NCBI GenBank assembly: GCA_016715885.1
Contig: JADJXL010000006.1
Span: forward strand, 20,750-84,749
DNA length: 64,000 bases
Origin: Polyangiaceae bacterium
Lineage (GTDB): Bacteria > Myxococcota_A > Polyangia > Polyangiales > Polyangiaceae
Direction: 5' to 3'
The position numbers were made by a program, and so were the translations under genes. A model generated the notes under the pieces. The model made no database searches. It was not told the origin of the DNA and saw nothing but the letters and a program-made list of their open reading frames with translations. Of the stretch, positions 40,989-50,449 are shown piece after piece; position 1 is the stretch's first letter, and the number at the start of each line of letters is the position of its first letter.

Positions 40989-43900
40989 ATGCTCAGCGCG
41001 AATCGGGGGATTTGGCAGGCGTTAGTCCCGCTGTGGTTCCTGCTCTTTGGCGTGTTTGCCCCTGCCGGATGCGCGTGCGAACCGGAGGGTCAAGTTCGAA
41101 GCACCGAAGCGCATCCGTGTCGCTCCCAGCACGAGAAGCTCCCCGTCTTCCCGCGGCTCGAATCGAAGAGCGCCCTTGTGCCCGGAACGATTCCCGTAAC
41201 CTACGGGGTCACCAACACGGGCGAGAGCGCGGTGAGTATGCCGCTCGTCGTGCCACCAGGCCGGGCGGGTGTGGAGCCATCCATCGCGGTTTCTTACCGC
41301 AGTGACGGCGGCGATGGTGTGCTGGGCCGGGGGTTCTCCATCAGCGGAGCTTCGGCGATCACTCGATGCCCTAGGACGATGGCGATCGACGGCGAAGTCC
41401 GTGAAGTGGACTACTCGTCCGGTGACGCCCGGTGCCTCGACGGCAAGCGTCTCGTCATTGTCGCGCAAGACGGGGACTCGATAGAATACCGTACATTCCC
41501 TGATGACGCACAGGTGAAGGTCGTCGAGCACTTTGCGACGAGCAACGAATCGTACTTCGAAGCGTTTCTGCCCTCGGGATGGGTCGTCGAATACGGCAAA
41601 ACCGCGGGAAGTCGGCCGCTCGCGCGTGGAGGCGTGCCGCGCGCATGGCTCGCGACGGAAACGCGCGACGCTCGCGGCAACTCCATGAGCTACGGGTATT
41701 GCTTCGCCGAAGGTGACGGTTTTACAGCGGAATATGCACTCGATGAAGTGCGATTTGCGGGATTCGACGGGGAGGAAGGGACGCGCGCCGTTTCGTTCGT
41801 GTACGGCACGAAAGACCCCGACGACGTGCGGACGATTTACTCGGCTGGCATGGCGTTCCAAAGCAGTTTGCGCCTCGAGGAAGTACAAACGCGCGTCGAT
41901 GACGAGCTCGTGCGTCGGTACGAATTCACCTACGAGCAAAGCGAAACCACGGGCCACACGAGGCTCGTTTCGGCGCAAGAATGCGGCGCAGATGGCGCAT
42001 GCACACCAGAAATACGCTTCCAATACGCAAATGTACGTACGGGATTCGAGCACGTCGCGACGACGATAGCGGCGCCCATGTCGCGACTTGCGAGCTACAT
42101 GCTCGCGGACGTCAATGGCGACGGGCTCGATGACCTGCTCACGCCGGATACGACGGCACTCTCGACGCCGACGAATCCCATCACGGAATGGCGCATCGCG
42201 CGAAATCAAGGCAATCAGTTCGCCGCGCCGAAAGTGGCCTTTTCGCAGGAATGGTCCTTCGTGCAAGATGCGCAAGGTCCATCGGATCCCGCACTGCTCC
42301 AGCCGGAGCTCGGGGTCGCTGTCGACTACAACCAAGACGGGCGAATGGATGTATTGCTTTACGACGTTTATGGGAACCGAAACAACCATATCGTGCTGCT
42401 ATCGAAAGCAGACGGCACATTCGAAGAGGTCGACACGCAAATCCAGCGCCCATTTCCTCTCGGACGTGCACCAAAACAGCTACGTGGGTCGGGTGGATCC
42501 GTGCATCTCGCAGACGTCGATGGCGACGGCGTCGGGGACCTCATTTCCTGCGAAGATCACGGCAGTTCGCCCGAAGTGGACCCAAGCCAGTCCGCGTGGA
42601 CGCTCCATCTTTGGCGGCCGGGTGGATTCGAGGCAAACGGAGCGTCCATCGAGCCGCTCGCGGGGTTCAGTTGTGGCGTCGAGCTGCGCACGGTCGACGT
42701 GAATCGGAACGGCAAGATCGACCTCGTTTTGCCGGGGATGATCCGCATCGGAGGCACTCCAGCGACACAGACGACGACGTACAGCGCGCTCGAGCGGAAC
42801 GCGGACGGCACGTGGAAAGCGTGGGACACGAAATTGCGCATTCCTCCACGCCCCGGACGCGTCATTTTCGCCGACGTCAACGCGGATGGTTTGCCCGATG
42901 CGATTGCATCCGGAGTATCGGACGGTCGTTTGCGCACGTGGATGAATATGGACAGCCGTTTTGCAGAAAAACCCGTCGACAGCTTGAAATGGGACGGGCT
43001 TTTTCCGCAAGACACATACTTTCACCTCGCGACGCCGCTCGATTGGGATGGCGACGGCCGCACCGACCTCCTGATGGCCATGAGCGAGCCCCCAGAACTG
43101 CCGAAATGGTACATCCTTCGCGCGACGAGCGGAACCAATACCTTCGAGCGAATCGATGCAGGAATCCCGTTCGAAGCGCAGCTTGGCGAAGCGGTCACGC
43201 TGGCCGACCCTCGCGGGCCTCGTGTCGGTGACGTCAACGGTGACGGCGCGGCGGACGTCGTGCTGTTCATCGGGAACGAGCTCCAGGTTTTTCAGAACAA
43301 GGCGTCCGATCCTGACGTGCTCGTTTCGTTCTCCGATGGCCTGAACGACCATGATCCCGAGGATCCGAGCTTCATTCCGAACGTGTCCTTTTCGTACGGC
43401 CATCTGACGGACGAATCCATCACGAATGGCGCGAAAAAAGAATCGTATTTGTATTTGTCGAGGTCCGACACGAGCAATCCGTGCGAATACCCGCGGCGAT
43501 GCGCGGTAGGTTCGCATCGTCTCGTGCGCGGCTACGAAGTGAACGACGGTCAGGGTGGCGTGCGTCGATTCGGCGTGAAGTATCGTGACGGCCGATATGA
43601 TCGCCGTGGTCATGGTTTCCTTGGGTTTGGCGCTCGAATCGTCACGGACCTCGACACGAACGCAGGAACCGCGACGTTTTACGATAACGTGACGGCCGTC
43701 AAAGTCGGTGGCCGCGAGGTCTACCCGTTTGCAAATCAAGTGCATCGACAATGGCGCTGGGCTCCAGCGTTGCCGCATGAATCCAAGCAAAACCGCGTCG
43801 AGCTTGCATTTGCCGATATGGATGTCGACGTCGTGCCGACGAACAACGCGCAGACGTATTTCACGCTCGGCACGAAGCGCCGCTCGCGCCGCTTGCAGGG

Positions 43901-46900
43901 GACATTTTCCGCGGGCACGTCGCTCGAAACGTGGGTCGCCGGCGTCGCGGCGAACGAAAATGCGACGATGCTGCGGGACACGACCGTCGATGTCGCGGAC
44001 TTCGACGCATTCGGCAACGTGCTTGGCGTGAAGGTATCCACGGTTGGCGTTGACCTGAGCTACGAGATAACTCGCATCGTCAAGAATGACACCGCGCGAT
44101 GGATTCTCGGGCAAGTGCAAGAGCAGACGGAGTGCAGCAAAGCGGGCGTCGATGAACGGTGCCGCTTGTATACGTACACCACGAACGAGTTTGGCGAAGT
44201 CGAATCGGAGTCGACGAGCGATAAAAGCATACCCGGCACGAAGCTCACCGTCGAGTACGACAAACGCGACGAGTACGGCAACGTCGAGCACTTGACTGCG
44301 AAAGATGAATTCGGCCACGTGCGCGGCACGACGACGGTTTTCGACGAGGAAGGCGTGTTTCCCGTCAAGGTGATCAACGCGCTCGAGCACGAAACTGCGC
44401 TCGACTATGACCGGCGATTCGGCGTATTGAGAAAAGAAACCGACCCGAACAAGCTGGTCACGGAATGGCAATACGACAGCCTTGGTCGTGAGACACTCGA
44501 AATGCGCCCCGATGGGTCGCAAACGACGACGACTCTTACGCGCGAGAAAGCGGCCGGAGCATGGCGGTTGTCGCAACGAATCACCACCACGGGCGGCGCC
44601 GATGACGAGCTTGTGTTCGATAGCCTTGGCCGACCCATTCGCACGTTTTCCCATGGCCCGACACCCGCGAGCCAAAAGGGGAACACACCGCGGCGCATGC
44701 AGGTTTTTGGGTACGATCGGCTGAGCGGCAAAACGGCAAAACGCTCGATATTGGCCGCAGAAGGAACGCCGGACGATCAACTGCGGTTCGACGTCTTCGA
44801 ATTCGACTCCATCGGGCGCGAAATTCGGCACACGACGCCGTGGAATGCGACGACCACGACGACGTATGACGGGTTTGTCATCGACTCGGCGGATCTGACG
44901 ATTACGCCACCCCGGCACACCCTCACGGAGCTCGACGAGCTCGGGCGACCCGTCACGATCACCGACGCCAAGCAGGGCGTCACCAGCTACACCTACGGCC
45001 CGTTCAACACGCTGCGCACGGCCACGGATCCAGGCGGTGCGACGACGACGTGGACGCTCGATGCGCTCGGACGGCCGCGGAAGATAGAGGATCCCGACCG
45101 CGGGACGACCGTGCTCGAGCACGATGGGTTCGGCGAGCTGGTCACCTCGACGGATGGGCTCGGCCGCGTCGTGAAGTTCGACGTTGACGAGCTCGGCCGC
45201 GTCGAAACGCGCACGGACAAGCTTGGGGCGCAAGTATCGACGACGACGTGGAAATGGGACACCGCGGCGCATGGCATTGGGCGATTGGAGACGGTGACGA
45301 GTCCAGATGCCATTCAATCGTTTTCGTACACGGCAAAGGGTCAGCTCGAAGGAATGGTGCAGACCGTCGATGGAGGCTCATTTGCCGCGCGTCAAACGTA
45401 CGACGACGTCGGTCGCGTGAAGTCCATGGCGTACCCGCAGCCGCTCGGGGAGGAACCGTTCGGCGTAATGTACGAGCACGACGAACATGGATTCGTTGTT
45501 GGCGTACGCGAGAAAAACACGCAGGAAGCCTTCTGGACGCTCGAGGAAGTCGACGATGCCGGTCGAATCCAAAAAGAACGATTCGGCAATGACGTCGAGA
45601 CAACGCGAACGTATGATACCGACAAACAAACCCTCAAGGGTATCTCGACGACTCACGGCCCAACGAACATCCAAAAGCTTGCGTATGCTTGGGATGCACG
45701 GCTCAACTTGAAGAGCCGCACGGATGCCCTTCAGCCGCAAAACAAGACGGAGCGGTTTCGGTACGACGCACTCGATCGCGTAACGTGCGCGTACTTTGGC
45801 GCGGTCGAGAGCTCGCTCGAGCCGTGCGTGGCGTCGTACGACTACGCATTGAATGGCAATTTAACGTTCAAATCGGACGTGGGCACGTTGTTGTATAAGG
45901 ACGCGAAGCATCCGCATGCCGTGGCGAACGAAAACAGCCCAAATGGCCCCAAGTACGGCTATGATGACGTTGGAAACCAAATCACGCGTCCGGGCGGCAT
46001 TTTCGTGACGTACACGCCCTTCGATTTGCCGAAAACGATTACCAAAGGCGGGAAAACGACTTCTTTCGGGTACGACGGAGACCAAAGGCGCATACGCAAA
46101 ACGACGCCGACCGCGGAAACGCTCTACTTCGGCGACATGTTCGAGCAAGTGACGAGTTCTGCCGGCGTCGTCGAACGTCGCTATTACGTGCATTCACCGG
46201 AACGGGCGATCGCCGTGGTAACGCGCGGCGGAGCAGAGCCAGGAACGCGGTTTTTCCATGTGGACCACTTGGGCTCCATCGACGTCGTTACGAAAGAAGA
46301 CGGCACGATTGCGGAGCGGCGAAGCCACGATGCCTACGGGCAACGGCGAAATCCAGAATGGGGCAAGCCTTCGGGAGCCTTCACGAGCCGCACGACGCGC
46401 GGCTTCACGGGACACGAGGAAGACGAGGATTTAGGCCTCGTGAACATGAAAGGGCGGATCATGGATCCGCGTCTCGGGCGATTCACGACGACGGATCCGG
46501 TCATTGCGGACATTTGGAACGGGCAGACGCTCAACAGATACTCGTACGTCAATGGGAATCCGCTTGCATTCATCGATCCTACGGGTTTTTCGCCGCAGGA
46601 AGCGGAGCCGCCGGGCAAATGGGAAACCCATCTTTTGCCACCTGTGCACATTGGCCCAGAGAAAGATTCGTTCACCTATGGCGTTGAAATCAAAAAGCTA
46701 GGCGAATCGCCAAAGGATGCTGCCGAAGTGGGCGCCTACGTGCCTCCCATCGACGTGAGCACGACGGGAAATGGTGGCGAGGGTTTGCCGTACGAACCGA
46801 CGCTACCCGAGCCGAAAAAGGGCAGTTTTCTCGACGGGGTGGGTGCGGGTTTGGGCGATTTCGTTGATGATTTTTGGTCGCTCATTCCACTGACGCCATC

Positions 46901-47507
46901 GTGGTCGCGAAACACGGTCGACACGGTCGATCACATGATCACCGCCTACCAGCAGGGCGACGTCATTGACGCCTTCAACGTCATCAACCCCCTGATGCCC
47001 GTGGCAAACATCTCGCTTGCCGTGGACAATGGCGACTGGTACACGGTCGGTCAGCAGGCAGTCGGCGTAGGGGTTGCGATACTCAGTATCGTCATCGCGA
47101 AGAAGGCGCCTGGTTTGAAAAAAGGGCCAAAAACGACGAGAGGGCCGCCAAGGGTAACAACTCCAGTGGGTGAGCTGCGTGCGGCCGGGCTCAGAGATGC
47201 TCACCACGTGATCCAGGATGCCGCGGTGAAAAATCTGCCCGGCTACAATACGAATCTGGCGCCAGGAGTTCGGCTCGATGGTCCTGCACGTGTTCGTGGC
47301 ACTCCACACAATCTGACGAGGCCCGTGCAGCGTCAGGCCGGGGGTGGAACCTACGCCGCAGAGCGAAGGATCGGCTACAAGGCGCTGCGTAAAGCTGGGA
47401 TGTCCCCAGGGGAGGCGCGGCAGGCCATCCAAGAGGCGGATGGTTACTTCAGGAGTATTGGCGTGGAACCGTCTACACCCACAACAATTCCAGGCGATAG
47501 GAGATGA
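40989..47507 (+). CDS. Secreted SpvB/RHS-repeat toxin with C-terminal AHH nuclease domain
   Basis: 2172 residues. A signal peptide with lipobox-like PAGC (about residue 28). SpvB-type start (VPGTIPVTYGVTNTGESAVSMPL). Then FG-GAP/VCBS calcium-binding-like repeats (ADVNGDGLDDLL, DYNQDGRMDVLL, DVDGDGVGDLIS, DVNADGLPDAI, DWDGDGRTDLLM). RHS/YD repeats (LDELGRPVTITD, YDALDRVTCAY) end in the RHS core box DPRLGRFTTTDP...RYSYVNGNPLAFIDPTG. The variable tip has DAHHVIQDAAVKNLPGYN and GTPHNLTRPVQRQ, the AHH/HNH-type nuclease. The shell should encapsulate the tip for delivery to rivals. The next gene overlaps by 4 bp. Confidence 0.92.
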   Translation: MLSANRGIWQALVPLWFLLFGVFAPAGCACEPEGQVRSTEAHPCRSQHEKLPVFPRLESKSALVPGTIPVTYGVTNTGESAVSMPLVVPPGRAGVEPSIAVSYRSDGGDGVLGRGFSISGASAITRCPRTMAIDGEVREVDYSSGDARCLDGKRLVIVAQDGDSIEYRTFPDDAQVKVVEHFATSNESYFEAFLPSGWVVEYGKTAGSRPLARGGVPRAWLATETRDARGNSMSYGYCFAEGDGFTAEYALDEVRFAGFDGEEGTRAVSFVYGTKDPDDVRTIYSAGMAFQSSLRLEEVQTRVDDELVRRYEFTYEQSETTGHTRLVSAQECGADGACTPEIRFQYANVRTGFEHVATTIAAPMSRLASYMLADVNGDGLDDLLTPDTTALSTPTNPITEWRIARNQGNQFAAPKVAFSQEWSFVQDAQGPSDPALLQPELGVAVDYNQDGRMDVLLYDVYGNRNNHIVLLSKADGTFEEVDTQIQRPFPLGRAPKQLRGSGGSVHLADVDGDGVGDLISCEDHGSSPEVDPSQSAWTLHLWRPGGFEANGASIEPLAGFSCGVELRTVDVNRNGKIDLVLPGMIRIGGTPATQTTTYSALERNADGTWKAWDTKLRIPPRPGRVIFADVNADGLPDAIASGVSDGRLRTWMNMDSRFAEKPVDSLKWDGLFPQDTYFHLATPLDWDGDGRTDLLMAMSEPPELPKWYILRATSGTNTFERIDAGIPFEAQLGEAVTLADPRGPRVGDVNGDGAADVVLFIGNELQVFQNKASDPDVLVSFSDGLNDHDPEDPSFIPNVSFSYGHLTDESITNGAKKESYLYLSRSDTSNPCEYPRRCAVGSHRLVRGYEVNDGQGGVRRFGVKYRDGRYDRRGHGFLGFGARIVTDLDTNAGTATFYDNVTAVKVGGREVYPFANQVHRQWRWAPALPHESKQNRVELAFADMDVDVVPTNNAQTYFTLGTKRRSRRLQGTFSAGTSLETWVAGVAANENATMLRDTTVDVADFDAFGNVLGVKVSTVGVDLSYEITRIVKNDTARWILGQVQEQTECSKAGVDERCRLYTYTTNEFGEVESESTSDKSIPGTKLTVEYDKRDEYGNVEHLTAKDEFGHVRGTTTVFDEEGVFPVKVINALEHETALDYDRRFGVLRKETDPNKLVTEWQYDSLGRETLEMRPDGSQTTTTLTREKAAGAWRLSQRITTTGGADDELVFDSLGRPIRTFSHGPTPASQKGNTPRRMQVFGYDRLSGKTAKRSILAAEGTPDDQLRFDVFEFDSIGREIRHTTPWNATTTTTYDGFVIDSADLTITPPRHTLTELDELGRPVTITDAKQGVTSYTYGPFNTLRTATDPGGATTTWTLDALGRPRKIEDPDRGTTVLEHDGFGELVTSTDGLGRVVKFDVDELGRVETRTDKLGAQVSTTTWKWDTAAHGIGRLETVTSPDAIQSFSYTAKGQLEGMVQTVDGGSFAARQTYDDVGRVKSMAYPQPLGEEPFGVMYEHDEHGFVVGVREKNTQEAFWTLEEVDDAGRIQKERFGNDVETTRTYDTDKQTLKGISTTHGPTNIQKLAYAWDARLNLKSRTDALQPQNKTERFRYDALDRVTCAYFGAVESSLEPCVASYDYALNGNLTFKSDVGTLLYKDAKHPHAVANENSPNGPKYGYDDVGNQITRPGGIFVTYTPFDLPKTITKGGKTTSFGYDGDQRRIRKTTPTAETLYFGDMFEQVTSSAGVVERRYYVHSPERAIAVVTRGGAEPGTRFFHVDHLGSIDVVTKEDGTIAERRSHDAYGQRRNPEWGKPSGAFTSRTTRGFTGHEEDEDLGLVNMKGRIMDPRLGRFTTTDPVIADIWNGQTLNRYSYVNGNPLAFIDPTGFSPQEAEPPGKWETHLLPPVHIGPEKDSFTYGVEIKKLGESPKDAAEVGAYVPPIDVSTTGNGGEGLPYEPTLPEPKKGSFLDGVGAGLGDFVDDFWSLIPLTPSWSRNTVDTVDHMITAYQQGDVIDAFNVINPLMPVANISLAVDNGDWYTVGQQAVGVGVAILSIVIAKKAPGLKKGPKTTRGPPRVTTPVGELRAAGLRDAHHVIQDAAVKNLPGYNTNLAPGVRLDGPARVRGTPHNLTRPVQRQAGGGTYAAERRIGYKALRKAGMSPGEARQAIQEADGYFRSIGVEPSTPTTIPGDRR

Positions 47508-47854
47508 CGATGAGCGCGAAAATTGAGGGCACAATGCGTGATATTATGAATCTGTTTGTCCGCAAGGACTACGTAGCCCTCGAAAAATTGAGCAATGGCG
47601 TACGACTCAAAGCATCCGAAATCGAAGAGGGCATTACCGAATATGGAAGGACTCTTGTAGTTCCGCCCCCAGAAGCATTCCAAAATGTCGACGTTATCCC
47701 AATACGTGCATCCGTTCCACAGGAATACTCGATCCGATTTAATTTTTACACCATTGAGGAGGGTGAATCCGATCTGCAATTGCAGGCAACGTTAATCGAC
47801 GATCCAACGACAGAACAGATGCGAGTAGAGATAGACGATATCCTTGTCCCATAA
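47504..47854 (+). CDS. Candidate immunity protein for the RHS toxin
   Basis: A 116-residue acidic protein beginning in the ATGA overlap with the toxin gene, the classic immunity position. The sequence (MRDIMNLFVRKDYVALEKLSNGVRL; later IRFNFYTIEEGESDLQLQATLID) is mixed alpha/beta with no signal peptide, so it stays in the cytoplasm where an AHH nuclease would act. No named immunity family recognised; role inferred from coupling. Confidence 0.72.
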   Translation: MTMSAKIEGTMRDIMNLFVRKDYVALEKLSNGVRLKASEIEEGITEYGRTLVVPPPEAFQNVDVIPIRASVPQEYSIRFNFYTIEEGESDLQLQATLIDDPTTEQMRVEIDDILVP

Positions 47855-48039
47855 CGCATGAAACCATGAGCAAAGAAATCCCTGCGGTTGTCTGCTCGCA
47901 CTATGCCGCACAGCGGGGCGAGAACAGCGCATTTGGGAACAACATCCAGAGGCAGATTTGAATCGAAAACAGCCCATAAGTCCCAAGAACCCACGGCGAG
48001 AAAAATACCTTCGGGCGGGCGATAGGCTATAAAGAGCAA

Positions 48040-48507
48040 ATGAAACGTCGATCCAAAGTCAATTACTCGAAGGGTACGGTTTTTCTGGTTCCGTTGCGCG
48101 GCGGGGGTTTTGCAAGGGGAGTCGTTGCGAGATTTGACGGCAAAGGGCTCGTGTTCGGATATTTCTTCGGACCCAAGTTGAATTCGCCAGAGGACGCAAC
48201 GACACGCGGACTCGACCCGCGTCAGGCCGTGTACATTACCAAGTTCGGAGATCCTTCGCTAAGAAATGGTGACTGGCCCCAGCTAGGCCAGGTCGAAAAC
48301 TGGAATGACGATGAATGGCCAATGCCCCCGTTGATTCGGGTCGATGAGTTTGCAGGCAGAGCCTTCTTGTCGCATTACGATGATCGTACATTCGACTGCA
48401 TTGACGAAGAGGAAGTCTCGCCTGCACTCGTAGCTCGATACCCATACGACGGAACCGACGGCGATCATGCGGCCGAGATCCGACTTTCGAAGCTCCTGAA
48501 TCAGTGA
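48040..48507 (+). CDS. Imm26-like immunity protein
   Basis: 155 residues. The N-terminus (KGTVFLVPLRGGGFARGVVARFDGKGLVFGYFFGPKL) matches the start of Imm26-type immunity proteins, which open with a beta-barrel-like segment G..F.(I/V)PL..G.(Y/F)A.G.V. It is 185 bp after the first candidate immunity gene, so it is either a second immunity for this tip or left over from an earlier, exchanged tip. The tail is acidic. Confidence 0.72.
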   Translation: MKRRSKVNYSKGTVFLVPLRGGGFARGVVARFDGKGLVFGYFFGPKLNSPEDATTRGLDPRQAVYITKFGDPSLRNGDWPQLGQVENWNDDEWPMPPLIRVDEFAGRAFLSHYDDRTFDCIDEEEVSPALVARYPYDGTDGDHAAEIRLSKLLNQ

Positions 48508-48518
48508 AAAGTGACAGT

Positions 48519-48558
48519 GGGGCTCGCTGAGAAAACGGAAAAAATCGTACGCTAGGCC
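48519..48558 (+). repeat. Dispersed element of about 38 bp, copy 2
   Basis: ggggctcgctgagaaaacgg followed by aaaaaatcgtacgctaggcc, starting 12 bp after the immunity gene stop. About 80 percent identical to the copy at 16649-16687. Confidence 0.55.
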
Positions 48559-48642
48559 GTTAATGCGCTCGTAGCGGCCTGAATTTGCCAACTCCAAGTT
48601 TGTCGCCGAGGCCGGCGCCCAGAGGTCGAGCGTGGGAGCGGA

Positions 48643-48693
48643 TTTCGTTTAACAAAACGACTTGCATGCGCGTCCGAGTTTCGTTAAACGAAA
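48643..48693. promoter_or_regulatory. Two TTTCGTT-n-AACGAAA palindromes upstream of the RHH gene
   Basis: Site 1 tttcgtttaacaaaa (48643-48657, one mismatch) and site 2 tttcgttaaacgaaa (48679-48693, perfect), centres 36 bp apart. A third perfect copy (gttt...aaac, 17 bp) lies at 49594-49610 inside the last codons of the same gene. These are likely operators of the encoded regulator. Confidence 0.78.
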
Positions 48694-48698
48694 ACGGG

Positions 48699-49616
48699 AT
48701 GGCACGTCCTTCCAGGGCTGAGGCACCTTCGACACGGATCATCGGCTTTCGTCTCACCGAAGAGGAGGAGAGTCGCCTTGATGAGCTCGTCGTGCAGTTC
48801 GGCCACAAAGACCGGTCGGCGTTGCTTCGCTCGTGGCTCGCGCAAAGGGCGCCGGATCCGAACGCCATCCGGTTCACGGAAGACGAAGAACGTCGGCTCG
48901 ACGAGCTCGTTGCCGAGCAGGGGCACGCAGATCGAACCGCACTGCTTCGGTCGTGGCTCGACCAAAGGAAACCCAACCTGGAAGCCATTCTCACGCGCTG
49001 TGCATCCGAGGCGGCCGCGTTGTTTTCGTTTGTGCTCGATGAAGCGAAACGGCGCGAATACCGAATATCTTGGAACGCGTATGGATTCAGGGTCAATGAC
49101 AAGAATATTGCATGGAGCATGAGCTGCTCGGAACCGAATTTTATTTGGATCGATTTCATCGACGCCGAATCCATCCGGAACAACGAATTGGCAACGGGAT
49201 TGTGGGATTGGTACGGAGCGGACGGGCTTCGTTTGTCAATTACCGAATCGAACGTCAATCGTGTGCGTGAACGAATCGCGCGAATCTTCGATTCGAGGAT
49301 CGCCAAGACGCCGCAAAACAAGCAAACCGACGATATGCGGCACGTCTACGAAGCGCTTCGAGCAAAGCAAGATGCGCGCAATGGGCTGATTTACGTGCCT
49401 TCAGTCGTGCGTGCGGTTGAAGATCTGGTGCCGCTCGAGCGCGTGCACACGCTCCTTCGGGAGCTCGACGAACGCGGCGTGCTCGAGCTGCGCCCCAACG
49501 CAGGACGGAAGCCTCTGCCGGATGAGGATGCCGCCCTCTGTCCACCGGGGCCGCGGAAGACGGTGTTTGCGTATGCGAGGTGGAAGGGTGACGGTTTCGT
49601 TAAACGAAACGGATAG
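48699..49616 (+). CDS. Regulator with two fused ribbon-helix-helix domains
   Basis: Start MARPSRAEAPS at 48699, just after the palindromes. The 305-residue product has two tandem RHH units: IIGFRLTEEEESRLDELVVQFG..DRSALLRSWL and AIRFTEDEERRLDELVAEQG..DRTALLRSWL, about 60 percent alike. RHH proteins normally dimerise to make one DNA-binding sheet; a fused pair would be a built-in dimer. The rest (about 90-305) is a separate ligand-like or winged domain (VRAVEDLVPLERVHTLLRELDERGVLELRPNAG resembles a winged helix). The gene is bracketed by its own putative operators, suggesting autoregulation. Confidence 0.8.
   Translation: MARPSRAEAPSTRIIGFRLTEEEESRLDELVVQFGHKDRSALLRSWLAQRAPDPNAIRFTEDEERRLDELVAEQGHADRTALLRSWLDQRKPNLEAILTRCASEAAALFSFVLDEAKRREYRISWNAYGFRVNDKNIAWSMSCSEPNFIWIDFIDAESIRNNELATGLWDWYGADGLRLSITESNVNRVRERIARIFDSRIAKTPQNKQTDDMRHVYEALRAKQDARNGLIYVPSVVRAVEDLVPLERVHTLLRELDERGVLELRPNAGRKPLPDEDAALCPPGPRKTVFAYARWKGDGFVKRNG
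49594..49610. promoter_or_regulatory. Perfect 17-bp palindrome inside the 3' end of the RHH gene
   Basis: gtttcgtt-a-aacgaaac, encoding part of the C-terminal GFVKRNG of the regulator. Identical core to the upstream site at 48679-48693; roughly 915 bp between them, a distance suited to a loop. Confidence 0.75.
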
Positions 49617-50008
49617 ACGTTCGCCCAGTCACCTTGGTAGGCTCGTCGAAAACCTTCGCTTGTGATTCGATGAATCGCGGTATCGATACCGGAAGCCCTC
49701 TCAGGCGAAGAGTACAAAATGAAAATATTTTTCCCGCAGAAACACCGGTGTTCGGGCGATCGAACCCCGCCCCGTAGGAGTACACGCTCAGTAACAACAT
49801 CGAGTTGGTGGCATCATCCGCGCATGTCGGAAGCGAATTCCGAGCTCCGGAGGAAGAACGCGATCAGTTCCGTGCGGGTGGTGATTTATCGCTTGCAAGC
49901 GCAGCGCTGCTCGAGGCCGCCGACTACCCTCCGAGTGTGCAAGGCGGCGTCGCCGACCTTCCACAGAAGGATCTGCATGGCGCCCAAGACAGGGTGAAGG
50001 AGGTTTCG
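49617..50008. other. 392-bp stretch without a firm gene
   Basis: A frame from 49805 is open and in phase with the gene starting at 50009, so an N-terminal extension (acidic, EFRAPEEERDQF) is possible, but the strong aaggagg site favours 50009. Nothing else is supported. Confidence 0.4.
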
Positions 50009-50359
50009 ATGTATCGTTCGAGTCCCGAATACATGCTTGGTTATTCGCACGGCGTGATGCTCACGCTGGCGCTCGTGATGATGATGTTCATGGCCTTGCT
50101 TCTGGCTATGAGCGATGGGGGTGGGCCCAACCATCCTGTTTCCGCCGCACGTCCTTTGCGCCTGCGCATCGCCACGGAAATGCAGGTGCAACACTTCACG
50201 ATTCGTCCTTCCGCGGCGACGCCCAACCGGCTCGATGCGAGGAGACAATGGCCTGCAAGGTTCCGCCGATGGGCATGGCATGCCCTTCACTGGCTGACAC
50301 CGTGGCTTGGTCGTGAGGCAATCAGGCTACTTCAAGCCGAATCTCAAGCAGTGGAATGA
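50009..50359 (+). CDS. Small single-pass membrane protein
   Basis: Chosen start 50009 has aaggagg 6 nt upstream. The 116-residue product (MYRSSPEYMLGYSHGVMLTL) has one strong membrane helix (LTLALVMMMFMALLLAM) near the N-terminus, then a basic Arg/Trp-rich tail (ARRQWPARFRRWAWHALHWL) that could lie on the membrane. No family recognised. It is convergent with the partition operon, separated by the terminator at 50394. Confidence 0.65.
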   Translation: MYRSSPEYMLGYSHGVMLTLALVMMMFMALLLAMSDGGGPNHPVSAARPLRLRIATEMQVQHFTIRPSAATPNRLDARRQWPARFRRWAWHALHWLTPWLGREAIRLLQAESQAVE

Positions 50360-50393
50360 AAATTACCTGCTGGGAGCTGCATGTTCGCAGTCG

Positions 50394-50434
50394 AAAAAAA
50401 GAGCCCGACCCTGTGGGACGTGGGGTCGGGCTCT
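50394..50434 (-). terminator. Rho-independent terminator of the minus-strand partition operon
   Basis: Perfect 12-bp stem agagcccgaccc / gggtcgggctct (50400-50411 with 50423-50434), 11-nt loop; on the minus strand the stem is followed by a run of seven T. It lies 16 bp after the last gene of the operon. Confidence 0.92.
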
Positions 50435-50449
50435 GGACGTTTGGATTTC

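Noticed and set aside
42480..45317. Long minus-strand open frame (945 codons)
   Set aside because: Antisense shadow of the RHS gene in high-GC codon bias; Arg/His/Ala-rich composition and no ribosome-binding site.
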